A DNA stretch of 64,000 nucleotides from Capsicum annuum (Eukaryota > Streptophyta > Magnoliopsida > Solanales > Solanaceae), in the NCBI RefSeq assembly GCF_002878395.1, contig NC_061121.1:132531310-132595309 (forward strand), in the 5' to 3' direction. Below the pieces are notes generated by a model. It made no database searches and was not told the DNA's origin. It was given only the letters and a program-made list of their open reading frames with translations. Shown here piece by piece: positions 1 to 12,125 of this stretch (position 1 is its first letter; each line of letters begins with the position of its first letter). The position numbers and the translations under genes were made by a program.

Positions 1-2178
1 CTGTCTAAAATAGTCTAGTTTGAAAGCCTCTAACTATCTGAATATGGAGTTGATGGGACAAGTCCCCTACTAACTCCGACCACTGAACATACTGAACTAC
101 TGGAATGCTGAAATAATAACTTTGTCCTCGAAATATGAGGACGCACTGCTATAGCTACTGCTTATCACTTGAGCTGCTAAGTACGGTCAGAAGCCCGTTC
201 ATCTAAACCTATGATATGAGACATTATAACACAAAAGAAAGAGTATGCATCGGTATGTTGAATATACTGATATGCTAAGTGAGTTAGGATGATATACATG
301 GGTTCATATGCATGAGATGATAACTGACTAAATGAACATCATGAAATAACTAAATAAGAGTACATATAAAACTATAACTATAGATCATGCTAACTATGTA
401 ATACTGTGCATATAAACTCTTTCTAAATTAGAATAAAACTAAAGTGCTAAATTTTGGTAACTGAATATTGATAACTGAGGTTTAGACTTATACTGAATTA
501 CTTAATTATGATGGCTAAATAATTGATAACTAATAGCCATGGTTCTATCAAACTATCTCAGTTTTTTACTGAATTTTGAGACTGAGTACTAATTACTGAG
601 TACTGAATTCTAAAACTATAAGTATTGGAGTGTTCATCTAAATGATATACTACGATTATAAACTGAGTTGGGGTCCAACTGTGACCCCAGTTGGAAGGGT
701 GTCAGAACCGTGCCACGGGTACTAACAATGGCTATGTGGATCCACTAAAGAATCACCCTCATCTGGCAAATGAGATATGTATTACCCTCAACTGGCAGGT
801 GAACACTTTATCAACCCTCAACTGGCGGGTTAATATATTTAACCTACACTGGCTACGTAGTTCTAGAACTAAGGGACTGCTACTAAAGATCATACCCTCA
901 ACTGGCAGGTGAGCCCCCACCCCTAGGTTTTCTTGGTGTTGAATCCTACTCCCAACTGAATAGACACTGAACTGGTCACTAGACTGTCTAGGCTTGACTA
1001 AACTATTACTGCTCGTGGTGACTGACTGAACTAGACTGAGTTCACTGAGTTCTGTAACTGGCTGAGTACTATTGTTCGTGATGTTACTGAGACTATTCTG
1101 TGTCTCCTATAATTCTAGGTAAATTGCTAGATTATCAGGTATTGAATACCCATAGGACTCGATAGCATCAATAGTAAAACATGAAAAAATCTTGAAAGCA
1201 TTACATTAATTACCTATTTACCATGCCTTCATTTAGATATTTTGTCAAACACTTGAGAGGCATGAACTTGTACATGAATGGGACCACATAATAACATATC
1301 ATGAATTTACTACTCAATTTACGTAGGCATTCTATCAAACACTTGGGGGCATAATTAATGTACAAGGAATTTATCAAGATATAAACATCATGGCTACAAC
1401 ATTCAACTTGCAATTCAAGGGTTTAACATGAGAATCACATAATTCTACATACATGCTAATTAATTCACTTGAAACTTGTATGAATCTTGATTTGAAAACC
1501 ATACAACAATACACACATGAACACAATCCAATTCAAACATGTAAATCATGAAATAAATAAACTAGTAGTTTAAAAAAAGTAATTGAACTCCAAGGTTGGA
1601 GGGAAACCCAAGGATGAACACCTAACATACTTTGATTGTTAATTTCCTGAAGATTGTTAGGAATTTCTTAGAACTTAATCTTGAGCTTGATGAAATAGGG
1701 TTTGATTCTTGAGAGAATTGTAAGAATAAAGAATGAATTTCTCTTTTTGGGGCTTAATCTCGTGTTTTAGCTCAATTGGGTGAGGGGAAAATGACTCAAT
1801 TGCCCTTGGAAAGTTAGATTTTAATACATATAAACTGCCCAGCGACGCAATACCAAACACACCGCGTCGATGGTGTCAATGCGATTACTGAGGCGTCATG
1901 GCCTGATCTCATCGATGCACTATTTTGGGCATCCATACATGGTTTAAACGAAGTCCAAAATTTTTGAAACTCACCCAACAAGAACTATTGACATCTCTAA
2001 TCATGAATTAATTGAAAAATTGATAATCCAAGGCCGAAAAGATAGAAAATAAGGTCATTGAAATATTAAGGCCAAAAATGAGATTAAGTGTCAATCCTTG
2101 GCTAAAATTTTCTAAGTCTGGGACCTCTTTTGGCATACTATTTGGACTGAAATGACTAGGATTTTTCGGGGTCTTAAA
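1..2178 (-). repeat. LTR of gypsy-type family E, minus strand, cut by window start
   Basis: The sequence matches, in reverse orientation, the better-delimited E LTR at 12126-14301 and runs parallel to the copy starting at 62669. The right edge at 2178 corresponds to the LTR 5' end, TTTAAGACCCCG on the minus strand, where TG would be expected. The part around 690-930 repeats a CCCTCAACTGGC word four times. No coding capacity was recognised. The LTR 3' end and any internal region lie outside the window, so it could be a solo LTR or part of a longer element. Confidence 0.7.
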
Positions 2179-2195
2179 GCATGGTAGCAAAGCAT

Positions 2196-2877
2196 TAATA
2201 CAAGGTATGTCCTGTATTATTTATAATAAATTGTCTTCTAAGTATATAGTTGTATAGGTGATCAGGTATATCACAGTGTCTCTCCCCACAGGAGTGTCAA
2301 TGTCGTAAGTGTCTTGGTGGTTGTAATTCTCGTAGTGCATTACATTAGTTGAATACCAAGGAAATTTGGTCAAGTCACGGGTTCCATAATGTCATAATTT
2401 AGTGAAGCCTGTAGGTTTTTCTAGAAGGAGTTAGGATTTGCAAAAATTGGAATAGTGAGTTAGGAAAGTTTTAACGGATGTAAGTTAGAGTGGATTGTCA
2501 AAGGAACTGATAAATGAAAACATTAAATGACTAGTAGGTCATACAGATTCTAAAAGTAATGTATTAATAATTTCAAATTAGAGAATTAGAAACTGGAACT
2601 TTATTTGATTGTATGACTTCTTTCTATTTACTATTAATGGTATTTGTTTTTAACCTTTCTCGATCGATGATGTCTATCAATATAGGTGGTTTTATTGGTA
2701 CTACACGTACTATATCTCCATCTGAATGCGAGTTAATTAGAGTTGCTATAGAAGTGATGGAGATCATTCTACCACAACTCTATCATCTCGATCTTGCATA
2801 GATGCTGGGTCTGGGAGTTTTCTGTCCCTTGTTTAGTGCTTTTGTGCCAGTTTAGGCTAGTTTTAGGGGATTAATAC
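2196..2877. repeat. Dispersed repeat F, copy 1
   Basis: This ~680-bp stretch is clearly homologous, in the same orientation, to 34790-35478. It opens with TATGTCCTGTATTAT and includes a shared GTATATAGTTGTATAGG. It is wedged between the E LTR ending at 2178 and the truncated gypsy LTR beginning about 2876. No ORF with recognisable content was found. It may be a remnant of the internal or LTR region of a gypsy element, since copy 2 lies directly after a gypsy-type LTR. Its family is not known to me. Confidence 0.6.
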
Positions 2878-5102
2878 TGTCTGAATCAGCTATCGTGTGG
2901 TGCACTTGTACATGGATCTACACCTAAAGGGCACAATTGAGGTGAGTATGGTCCACTTGTACTCAGTAGGTATCATAGGCCGATTGAGCAAAGTAGAAAA
3001 TAAAGTTTATAAAATACACACTATAGGCACGTCACCGGCAATCAGAAAATGTCCCAAATGGTATCCCACAGCATCTGTACTAACAGTTCTAACATATACA
3101 CAATTACCATATAAAAGTACCAAAAAGAAGCACAAACAGATATATATCAGATCAAGAATGAAAAAAAACACAGAATGTGCACAGTATACAAAATGCAATG
3201 AAGATGATGATGATAATGATGATGTGGAACACTGAGGTTGCCGCACAACCTCCATATGCACTTACCAAGGTATACTCCTCAGGTAGGAACCATGGGGGTT
3301 TGTCAATTCATACACGATCAAATATCTAATACCAATCAAATATCACAACTCCTCTCCAGTACATACATCGGCAGAGGGTTTTAAAAGGTGTCACATTTTC
3401 TGTTAGAAAAGCTAGTATTTCTACAATGGTACCAATGTTTCATGAATGTATATGATATAAGGATGCAATGCTCACAATCAGTCAGAATGAGAATTTCCAA
3501 ATGCAACTAATATACCAACCACATGAGCCAAAAATCCACTCAATAAGTTAACCATCCATGATCCAATGTAATCCATATGCCAATGGAGTAAGATATACAA
3601 TAATATGCCATTTGATACCACATAAATACCAACTTAAATATTTTCCACCAAGAAGAAAAACAGCCAATTACATAAATACTAGGCCAATAACATCATATAA
3701 GACCCCACACGGTAACACACAGCAAATAATTTCTCAAAACTACCAAATAAAATAGCATAGGCATCCACAAGGATACAAATAATAGTACAACCATTTTTAT
3801 GATTAATTCTCACACCCATAACAGTTTTTTATATCAGTATTAACTACTTAACCCAATCTAAAGAATGTTAGGTCATAACCTACCTCGAATGAAGAAAAAT
3901 AGGTCTAAAGGCCCTCAACACGGAGCCTTACCCTCACTAACAAACTCAGAATTAGCTAAAACATATAAATATAGAATCTAGGCGTTAAAAAGAAGCCAAT
4001 ATTACCCATATTGTCCATTTTTGGGTCAAGGTCAAAATGAACTCTTGAAATGGTTTTCGAAAAAGAAGGGTAAAACTAGAATTATACTTCAAAAATATAT
4101 TACCCATGATAAAAAAAACGGAGAAGAAAACCCAAGTGAAAACGGGTTGAGATTGGGGTTTAAATAGAAGAATTGCTAATTTAGGGCTTTCGAGCAAAAA
4201 TCCCCAAATTCCACTTTTGAAATCGAGTTTTAAAAAGCTTTAAATGACAAGAATCGAAGAAAAAATAATTGAAATAGGGATTTAGATCTTGAAAATAGAA
4301 GATATCACCCATCTGAAACCCGAAGCTCCAAGTGTTAAAAATGGTGAAAATTTGAAAAAAAAAAAAGGTATTTAAACCACCTAGGCATCGTTTAAACGGA
4401 CATTGGGCAGCTTAAGCGGCTAAGTGTCCTTTAAGTGACACCCACCAAGGTTGCACATGTCACTTAAGTAGACCAAGTGTTGTTTAAGCGACCCTCGCTT
4501 AAGCAGACCTAAGGCTTCTTAAGTGACACTCGCTAGCTAAGTCAGGTCGCTTAAGCGACCGGCTGGATACTTAAGCAGATGCACTAGTTGAGTGGCGCAT
4601 CAACTGGAGACCTAAAGATTTCCAAGTCTCCACGGAACCCTCGGGATTCATTCGGAATCCTGAGAATGCAAAAGAACTATGCTATGCTATCAAATTCGAC
4701 ACTCTGAACTCAATAGAGATATACAATTTTTGCAAAAATGTTGTTTCCACAAAATTGACCCTCAAAACCCAATTTCATAACTTTTCAAATCAAGGGTCGA
4801 AAAAAGATCTAAAAACCATAAAACCACACTAACTATGTTACCAGCCTAAAATCAGCTTTCCAGATTTTTTGGCGCAGTTCATTTTATCATTTGGTGCACA
4901 AAACAGTAACTATTGACCGAAGTTAAATATAAAGTCTTTTTAACTTCCAAGAACCACAAACTCACACAAATCACACCAAAATACATTGGGAACCATGCCA
5001 ATTATCTCCACGCCCCAAAAACATGACAAGGCAACCATGAAAAGGGTTAAAATTGTCAAATCACACAGAAATGAATATTTCTCAAAAAATCAAGTCATTA
5101 CA
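2876..5102 (-). repeat. 3' LTR (A) of the minus-strand chromovirus, truncated
   Basis: The right edge is TCATTACA at 5102, i.e. the LTR starts TGTAATGACTTG on the minus strand, directly after a purine-rich tract. It aligns with LTR C (15317-17897) through most of its length, including a (GAT)n run at 3199-3225, a GTCACACACAGC-type region near 3700 and the CTTAAG-rich segment at 4385-4580. The distal ~365 bp present in C are missing to the left of 2876. Confidence 0.8.
4385..4585. repeat. Cluster of CTTAAGCG palindromic words inside LTR A
   Basis: About ten occurrences of CTTAAG or one-base variants lie within 200 bp, several within the longer palindrome TCGCTTAAGCGA. The equivalent part of LTR C (17195-17350) has the same kind of cluster but different exact spacing. 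The position, a few hundred bases inside the LTR 5' end in element orientation, is consistent with U3. A regulatory role is inference only. Confidence 0.6.
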
Positions 5103-5126
5103 TCATCCACCACTAAAATCTAGTTC
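5103..5126 (-). other. Polypurine tract of the minus-strand chromovirus
   Basis: On the minus strand the sequence TTTTAGTGGTGGATGA directly precedes the LTR start TGTAATGAC, and is itself preceded by GTTTGAGGATGAAC, which resembles the GAGGACGAA segment common upstream of chromovirus 3' LTRs. Position and composition fit the plus-strand primer site. Confidence 0.6.
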
Positions 5127-5149
5127 ATCCTCAAACTAAAGACAAGAAA

Positions 5150-6790
5150 CATACCTAAATAAACAGAAAGCTAGTGATAACTACCACGCATATAGGACTC
5201 GACCGCCCAAGTAGCCTCATCTACACATCGACGTCTCTACTAGATCTTAAACACTGAAATATCTCTAGAATGCAACCGTCTAACATCCATGTCTAGCATG
5301 GATATGGGCTCCTCAACAAAAGACAACCACTCATCTAACTCTACTAAATCCCAACAAATGGTATGAGAGTTATCTGGAATGTAATGTTGAAGCATGAAAA
5401 CATAAAAAAAATGGATGAACAGCTGATAAACCTGGGGTAATGCTAACTTATAAGCCACATCCCCAATAATCCGAAGTATCTCAAATTCCCTAATATTCCT
5501 AGGTCTATGCTTAACCCTCTTCCCAAACCTCATCACGGCCTTCATGGGCTACACACAAAAGAAGATTTGATTACTAACACTAAATCTTAAGGCATAAAGT
5601 CTACAATCAGCATAGCACTTATGCCTACTATGAGCCACTTGAAGTCTATCCTCATTGACCCAAACTCTATCTAAAGACTTACGAAGCAATTCTGTACCTC
5701 GTGGTCTAATCTTAGAAACCTAGAACCAACCAACTGGAGAGCAATAATGCCTACCATACAAGGACTCAAAAGGATCCATCTCAATACTGGAATGGTAGCT
5801 AATATTATACACAAACTCCATCAAAGCTAGATACTGCTCCCACTGACCTCCTACATCCATGGCACAAGCATGAAGCATAGCCTCCAAAACTTGATTAGTC
5901 TTCTTCGACTGATCGTCCATCTAGCGTGAAAAGTTGTGCTAAGACCAACCCGAGTACCCAGCTCCTCCTAAAAGTCATCTAAAAGTAAGATGTGAACACC
6001 AAACCTCTATTTAAGATAATAGACACTGGCACACCATGAAGATAAACTATCTCACGAATATAGATACGGGCCAATTCTCAGCACTGAAAGAAACCTAAAT
6101 TGGAATGAAATGAGAAGATTTGGTCAATCGATCCACGATAACCCAACATTATCATAACCACAAAAAGTACAAAGCAACCAAGTCATGAAGTCCATGGTGA
6201 TCCATTCCTATTTCCACTCGGGAATAGGTAACCTCTGAAGTAAACCACTAGTCCTCAAATGCTCGACCTTTACCTACTGGAAACATAGATAATGGAGCTA
6301 CAAAATCCACTACATCCTTTCTCATACCACCCCACGAGTAGTGTTATCTCAAATTATAATACATCTTAGTCACTCCTGAATGAATGGAATACCTGGAACA
6401 ATGATCCTCCTCCAATTTCAATCTCACCCAATCATCTACTCTCACCACATAGACTCAACCTTTAATCCTTAAAAATCCATCTGAATCAAGTGGGGTTTCC
6501 TAAGACTCTCCATTTAACACCTTATCCCAAATCACTCTCAACCTAACATAATCAAACTAATAAGCCTAAATCTGCTCCATCAAGGAAGACCTAGCTCCAA
6601 TAAATTCCAAACACACCTAGGTATTGAGATATCAATCCTACTATTTGGTTAGCCAAACAATGAATCTCTAAGGCCAAAGGCCTCTCCTAGGACAAAAGAT
6701 GTGCTAAAAAACCCATGTTTGTCAACTTTTATCTCAATGCATCCGCAACCATATTAGCCTTGATTGGATGATAAATAATAGTCAATTCTT
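5150..6790 (-). pseudogene. Integrase and C-terminal domain remnant, Ty3/gypsy
   Basis: Integrase would insert the element cDNA into chromosomes. The segment 5545-5240 reads as the post-core module, with MRFGKR, a VAYKLALP strand, a LQHYIPD stretch and VELDEWLSFVEEP leading to a chromodomain-like RRLHSRDISVFK. The segment 5920-5720 reads as the end of the catalytic core (LYGRHYCSPVGWF). Where the family normally has the catalytic Glu in TDGQSERT, this copy reads DDQSKKT, so the Glu is replaced by Lys. The zinc-binding N-terminus is expected towards 6450-6790 but is shifted and stopped. The gene is surely inactive. The family (Tekay/Del-like chromovirus) is inferred from the C-terminal module. 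Confidence 0.8.
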
Positions 6791-8106
6791 AATCCTTAAG
6801 CAACCAAAGCCAATGATGTTGCCTCATATTAAGATCTCATTGGGTGAAGAAATACTGAAAGTTCTAATGATCAAAGAAAATCTCACAGCAAACTCTATAC
6901 AAGTAGTGCCTCCATAACTTCAAAGAAAATACAATCCCACACGATTCTAAATCATGGGTAGGGCAATTTTTCTCATGGAGATTCAACTGACGAGAAGCAT
7001 ACATAATTACCTTATCCTCCTACATCAACATATCACCTAACCCAATATTTGAAGAATCACAAAAGATGGTAAAGCCCATGCCCTCCTTGGGTAAAGTCAA
7101 GATAGTAGCTGATGTTAAAAAATCCTTAATCTTTTGAATTCTCGCCTCACAAGCATCGGACCACTAAAAGGAAAATCTAATTCTGAGAACTTGGTCAATG
7201 AAGCTACAATGGGTGAAAACATCTCAACAAAACATTGATAGTAACCTACTAAACTAATAAAACTCCAAATCTCAGTAGGAGAAATAGGCCTAACCTGATC
7301 ACAAACCACTGTAATCTTAGTCGTATTGACTACAATACCATCTTTGGTCACTATATGAACCAAGGAAGAAACAGACTAACAAAAACTCACACTTAGAGAA
7401 CTTAGCATACAACTTCTCATCCTTCAATATTTGAAGCAATATCCATAAATGCTTCTCATGATCAACCTCACTCCTGGAATAAACTAAGATATCATCTATA
7501 AATACAATAAGAAAAGAAATGAGATATGATTGAAATACTCAGTTCATCAACTTCATGAATGTGACTGGGGAATTCGTCAATCAAAATAACATGACCAAGA
7601 ACTCATAATGACTATACCGAGTCTAAAAAGTTGTCTTCAGAATATCTAAATTTCTAATACTCAACTAGTGATAACTGAATCTTAAATCAATCTTTAAAAA
7701 TACCAAAGCACCCTGAAGATGATCAAATAAATCATCAAACGAGGAAGAGGATACATAATCTTAACTTTTACCTTGTTTAATTACTAGGTCGGATAAATCT
7801 CTTATCTAACAACTCTTGTAACTGATCCTTTAATTCCTTTAACTTTGTTGGATCTATCCTATAAGAAGGAATAGAAATAGGCTTAGTGTTCGGCTCAACA
7901 TTAATAGCAAAGTCAATATCATAATCTGAGGGCATACCAGGCAAGTCCATAGGGAAAATATCCATTAACTCATGGATAATATGAACATAATCCAAAGGAG
8001 GTGATGAAGCAACACTAGTATAAAGAATATGAGCCAAATAAGAAAAACATCCCCTCTCAACCAAGCGACATGCCTGAAGGAAAGATACAACTCTCTTGCG
8101 ACCCAA
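6791..8106 (-). pseudogene. Reverse transcriptase / RNase H remnant, Ty3/gypsy
   Basis: The RT entry reads at 8106-7777 with IFPMDLPGMPSDYDIDF and YRIDPTKLKELKDQL, ending LLDKRFIRPSN as in gypsy RTs. The RT catalytic box is preserved near 7500-7470 as FIDDILVYS. The piece 7363-7115 is the connection before RNase H (SLVGYYQCFVEMFSPI). RNase H follows at about 7085-6800 with FCDSS, whose Asp is kept, and PTHDLEL. Several frameshifts and TAG/TGA codons break the frame, including a gap between 7777 and 7500, so no functional enzyme is possible. Confidence 0.82.
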
Positions 8107-8120
8107 ATAAAGCAGACTTT

Positions 8121-8465
8121 TTAAGCTATCCTCGACATGCTCGACAAAGCTAAGGTTACGGTGTTAGCACAATAGTCTAGGATAGCATGATAAGAAACTA
8201 ATAAATCCATACCCAAGATGACACAAAAATCTACCATATCTAGGATAATCAGATCTACCCAAGTCTCACATCCAGGAAAGGTCACAACATAAGATCGGTA
8301 CATGCAATCCACCACTAAAAAGTCTCCTACAAGGGTAGATACATAGATAGGCACGACAAGAGGCTCACTAGTTGAATCAAAACTCAAAGAAAAATATAGA
8401 CATCCGTGGGAGAAAGTCGAACCCAAATCAAATAAAAAGATGCAAATCTGAAATAAATAGGACAA
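8121..8465 (-). pseudogene. Retropepsin-like aspartic protease fragment, Ty3/gypsy
   Basis: The open segment reads as the protease that would cleave the gag-pol polyprotein. The active-site strand appears as FDLGSTFSH, so the catalytic Asp is present although the usual Pro is Leu. Further on are VYVSTPVGD-like YVSTLVGDF, a VDLIILDMVDF strand and the hydrophobic ILGMDLL that closes gypsy proteases. It is 114 codons, about the size of the domain alone, and lies between the gag zinc knuckle (right) and RT (left), as expected. The RT frame begins only 15 bases beyond it, separated by stop codons. Confidence 0.78.
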
Positions 8466-9259
8466 AACCTATGATAACAACTTTAAAAGACTCTACTTTT
8501 AGTTTAGAGGGTATAGCATAGAACTATCCATGTCCACCACTTGACTGAGTATCCTTACGTCCACCACCACATGAACCATTACCTCTGCCTCACATACCTC
8601 TAGTAAAATCTCCACCTCTCACCGTCAATATAAAAGTAGGCTTAAAAATACAATAGGGACAGTCCTTGGCTTGGTGGCCAATATCATCACACATAAAGGA
8701 ACCTTTGTGTTCTGACTCGATAGAAGAAGGTATGGCTATGGTAGAAAGACTATCCAAAGCGGCATAACTAGAAGACCCACTACCTAAACCCTGTAGGGAT
8801 GCCTTCACTCGTCTACCATGATACCAATGGAAACCTCAAGAATCTCCACCTTGAGAAGTGTGACCTCTAAACTCGCCTTGACAATGCATCCTCTTGGCAC
8901 CACTCTGAGACACTCAAAGAATAACCTCATTCATCTTAGCATGATCATTTATACTTTGAATTGATGCCCTTAACACTACCATCCTAGCAATAGCTAGCTA
9001 AAGTGAAACACCAACCCCTTCAACAACTTTTGAATCTCAGACTCAGTGCAATACTGACATAAGATATTTGGATAAGGAATGGAAGCATGCCTCATACTCC
9101 GAAATAGTTATGGAGCTCCTTGTAATCAAACTCAACTCTCATTTAATCCTTTGGACTAAAAGGCATAAACCTGTCTAAAAAGGCGTCAACAAAATAATAC
9201 CAAGTTATCTCTGGAGAAAAAGAGTTTTCCAACTAACAAGTGACCCCTACCAATCCCTG
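8466..9259 (-). pseudogene. Gag C-terminal part with degraded zinc knuckle, Ty3/gypsy
   Basis: Gag is the capsid/nucleocapsid precursor. From 9259 leftward the frame reads EITWYYFVDAFLDRFMPFSPKD, the retrotransposon-gag core, with in-frame TAA/TGA codons. The nucleocapsid knuckle lies at 8700-8650 as FMCDDIGHQAKDC, where the first Cys of CX2CX4HX4C is replaced by Ser. A serine-rich linker precedes the knuckle. The segment continues the gag N-terminus found at 14400-15034 once the 5.1-kb nested insertion is removed. Confidence 0.75.
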
Positions 9260-10351
9260 TGTCACAACCTAAATCCAAGGGTCATGATAGAACTCATCGC
9301 GACGAACCTTGACGAGTAAGCCTATCACTCAAACTGATACACAAAGGAAAAAGGACCACAATACCCTCAGGGTAAGGTTCAAGAATGAAGTCAAACCATA
9401 AAAGTATGATAAATGTGGAAATAACAAAATCAAAAATAAATCCATAACTCGCTAATTCCTGATGTTAACGGTATAAACACATATCTAGTACAACTCAAAT
9501 CCAAATAAAATACATAAGATGTCTAAATATAAGAAAAGCTTTGTCTTTGAAATGAAAGAAAAGACATAGTCTATAAGAAAGGGAATCGAATACATTCGGA
9601 TACCTGAAAGTCAACCACTACCTTGAAAGCACCAAATATCGCCTGAATCAACCAAGTTGGGGTGCACTCGAACTAGGACCTATATCGAAAGGGTGTAGTA
9701 GGTGTAAATATGGTCCACTTGTACTTATTGGGTATCATAGGCCAACCAAGAAAAATAGATAATAAAACATAAAAATACACACTAAGGGCACATCACCTAC
9801 GATAAAAAAAATGTCTTATAATGGTAGTGCACACCACTTGCACTAATAGTTCTATAATATCCACATATAATACAACAAGCACCATATAGGAATATAAGAA
9901 TACGATTACACCTCGTATAAGCAAAGTAAAAGAGAATAACATATATGAGAACATTACATATAAGTAAGAAAAGATAGAACTAGATAGATAACAAGTCACA
10001 ATAGCATATACAATCACATCATAAACATAATGAAATAACTACAATAAGAATGATGATGATGATGAAGATAATGAGGGTGAAGCATGAGGTTGTCACACAA
10101 CCTCTGATTACACCTACAGAGGTAAAGCTACCAGGCGTAGGACCCACGGAGGGTTCATAAACCCATATACTACCTCGTATATACCTATAGAGATAAATCT
10201 TCCTGACTTAAGACCCATGGGGGGTTCGTAAACCCGTATACAATCAATATCCATGACTCTTCTCCAGTATAATCTTTGGCGAACGTCTATAAGATCCAAT
10301 ATCCATGACTCCTCTCCGGCACCTTCCTCGAAGAAGGTCTATAAAATTTGA

Positions 10352-10423
10352 TGTTCCCATTATTTCCATAATATCCAATATTTTTAGTATTTCTAGTATT
10401 TCCAGTATTACCAGTGTTTCCAA
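10352..10423. repeat. 9-bp tandem repeat (8 units) within LTR B
   Basis: Eight consecutive nonamers of the pattern TATTTCCAG (variants TATTTTTAG, TATTTCTAG, TATTACCAG and others) run without a gap. LTR D carries the same kind of nonamer array in reverse orientation at 45676-45738. Because nine is divisible by three, the array opens artificial frames with repeated GNT tripeptides. Confidence 0.75.
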
Positions 10424-12125
10424 GAGCACATAAATAACATACGACATACATCGTGTGCACATACAACACAAAAAGTATATATATAAAGCATACAACAAAT
10501 AAGTGAAATTATGCATGTGATGCCATGAGGATGATGATGCAATGTTCACAACTAATCACAATTCATATTTCTACAACCAATCAATATATCAACTACGTGA
10601 TCCAATTATCTACTCATTAATTCTAACCATCTATAAATTTTGACTCATATTTCACAATTGGTAACATAATAGGCTTTTCATCAAGCAAAACAAAATTATT
10701 CTCATGTAAGCTATCAATCATCACATAGGACCCCACATGATCTCACACAAAACATAATATATCAAATCCACCAATTACGTCACATATACACTTCACACGA
10801 GCATAACACAACAAGATAGCCATTTTTCATGATTAGATCCTATACCCTTAACATACATTTTGTATACAAATTAACTACCCATCTTAGTCTAAAAGAAATC
10901 AAGCCATAACCTATCTCAAGGATGAAAACTAGTCCACAACACTTCAACTCACGACCTTACTTCTAACAAATAATCCCAGAATTAACAAAGTCCAAGAAAC
11001 ATAGAATCTATACATCAAATCAAAGCCAATGACTCCCATATTGCCTAGTTTTGGTTCGGGATCAAATGGACCCCCAAAATGGATTTTAAAAAAGAGAAGG
11101 AAAAAATTGAAACTTTATTTCAAAAATGTGTTCTCTATAATTTTAGGATTCTATAGCTGAAAACCCAAGTCAAAATGATTTCAAAATGAGGTTCAAATTG
11201 AAAAAAAAAATCATATTTAAACTTTATCAGGTAAAGCATTTTAAATTTATTTTTAGATCAAGAATCGAAATTGTTTTGAAGGTTAAATTGAGGGACAAAA
11301 AGTAGTTATATGATTAGGAACATTATTTAAGTAAAAAGGAGTGAACTTGAGGTTTAAAAATCAAACCCTAAGGTCTTTAGGATTTTGAGAAACTAATCAA
11401 GAAATTCAACCTAGATTAGGGTAAATTCTAACCTTATATCTGTAAGAGAATCAAGAAATAGATGTTAATCTAGCTTCCTAAGCACCCATAAGCATCACTT
11501 TTAATCTCTCATACTATGTTAGGGTTTATCTCTCAAGAGGCAAGATGAATAATGAGCTAATTCGTGATCTAAGGGATCTATTTATACCTCTTTTAGGTAA
11601 TTAGGTGTCGCCATTGCATACCCTGGTGTGACGAGGAGGTGTGGCAACCTCCAACACCCTTAGTAAGATTACACTACCCTCTCTGCACATGCTGGTGTGT
11701 TTTCCACTCAAGTGGTGTGATCGCAGATGCACCAAAAACCAGCTAAAACTTGGAAATTCTACCAAGTTTTCACCAAGGCCTCGAGATACATTCATGATCT
11801 GATATATGCAAATGAACTACGTAACCATACTAAATTTTATGCTCTGAACTTAATGACGATATCAGATTTTTAAAAAGACATCATTTTTATAAAGCTAACT
11901 CACGAAACACGAAATCATAATTTTTCAAACTGAGGTTCAAAATAAAATTTAAAAGTCATAAAACCAGACAAATATGTTCCATCCTAAAATCGACATTTCA
12001 AATCTACTAGCATAGTCCATTTAGCCATCCATCGCATGTATCAAAAGATAACCAAAAAGTCCCCAAAAACCATAATATTGCATAAAAGGCACCATAAAGC
12101 ATCATGAATCATGTCAATTACCTCC

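Noticed and set aside
10244..10549. Minus-strand 101-codon frame with repeated ILEILE
   Set aside because: Produced by the 9-bp tandem array in LTR B.
9260..12125. LTR B as partner of LTR A, giving a compact 9.3-kb element
   Set aside because: A is much closer to C than to B, B lacks a PBS next to gag, and gag continues beyond B at 14400; B has its own target duplication.
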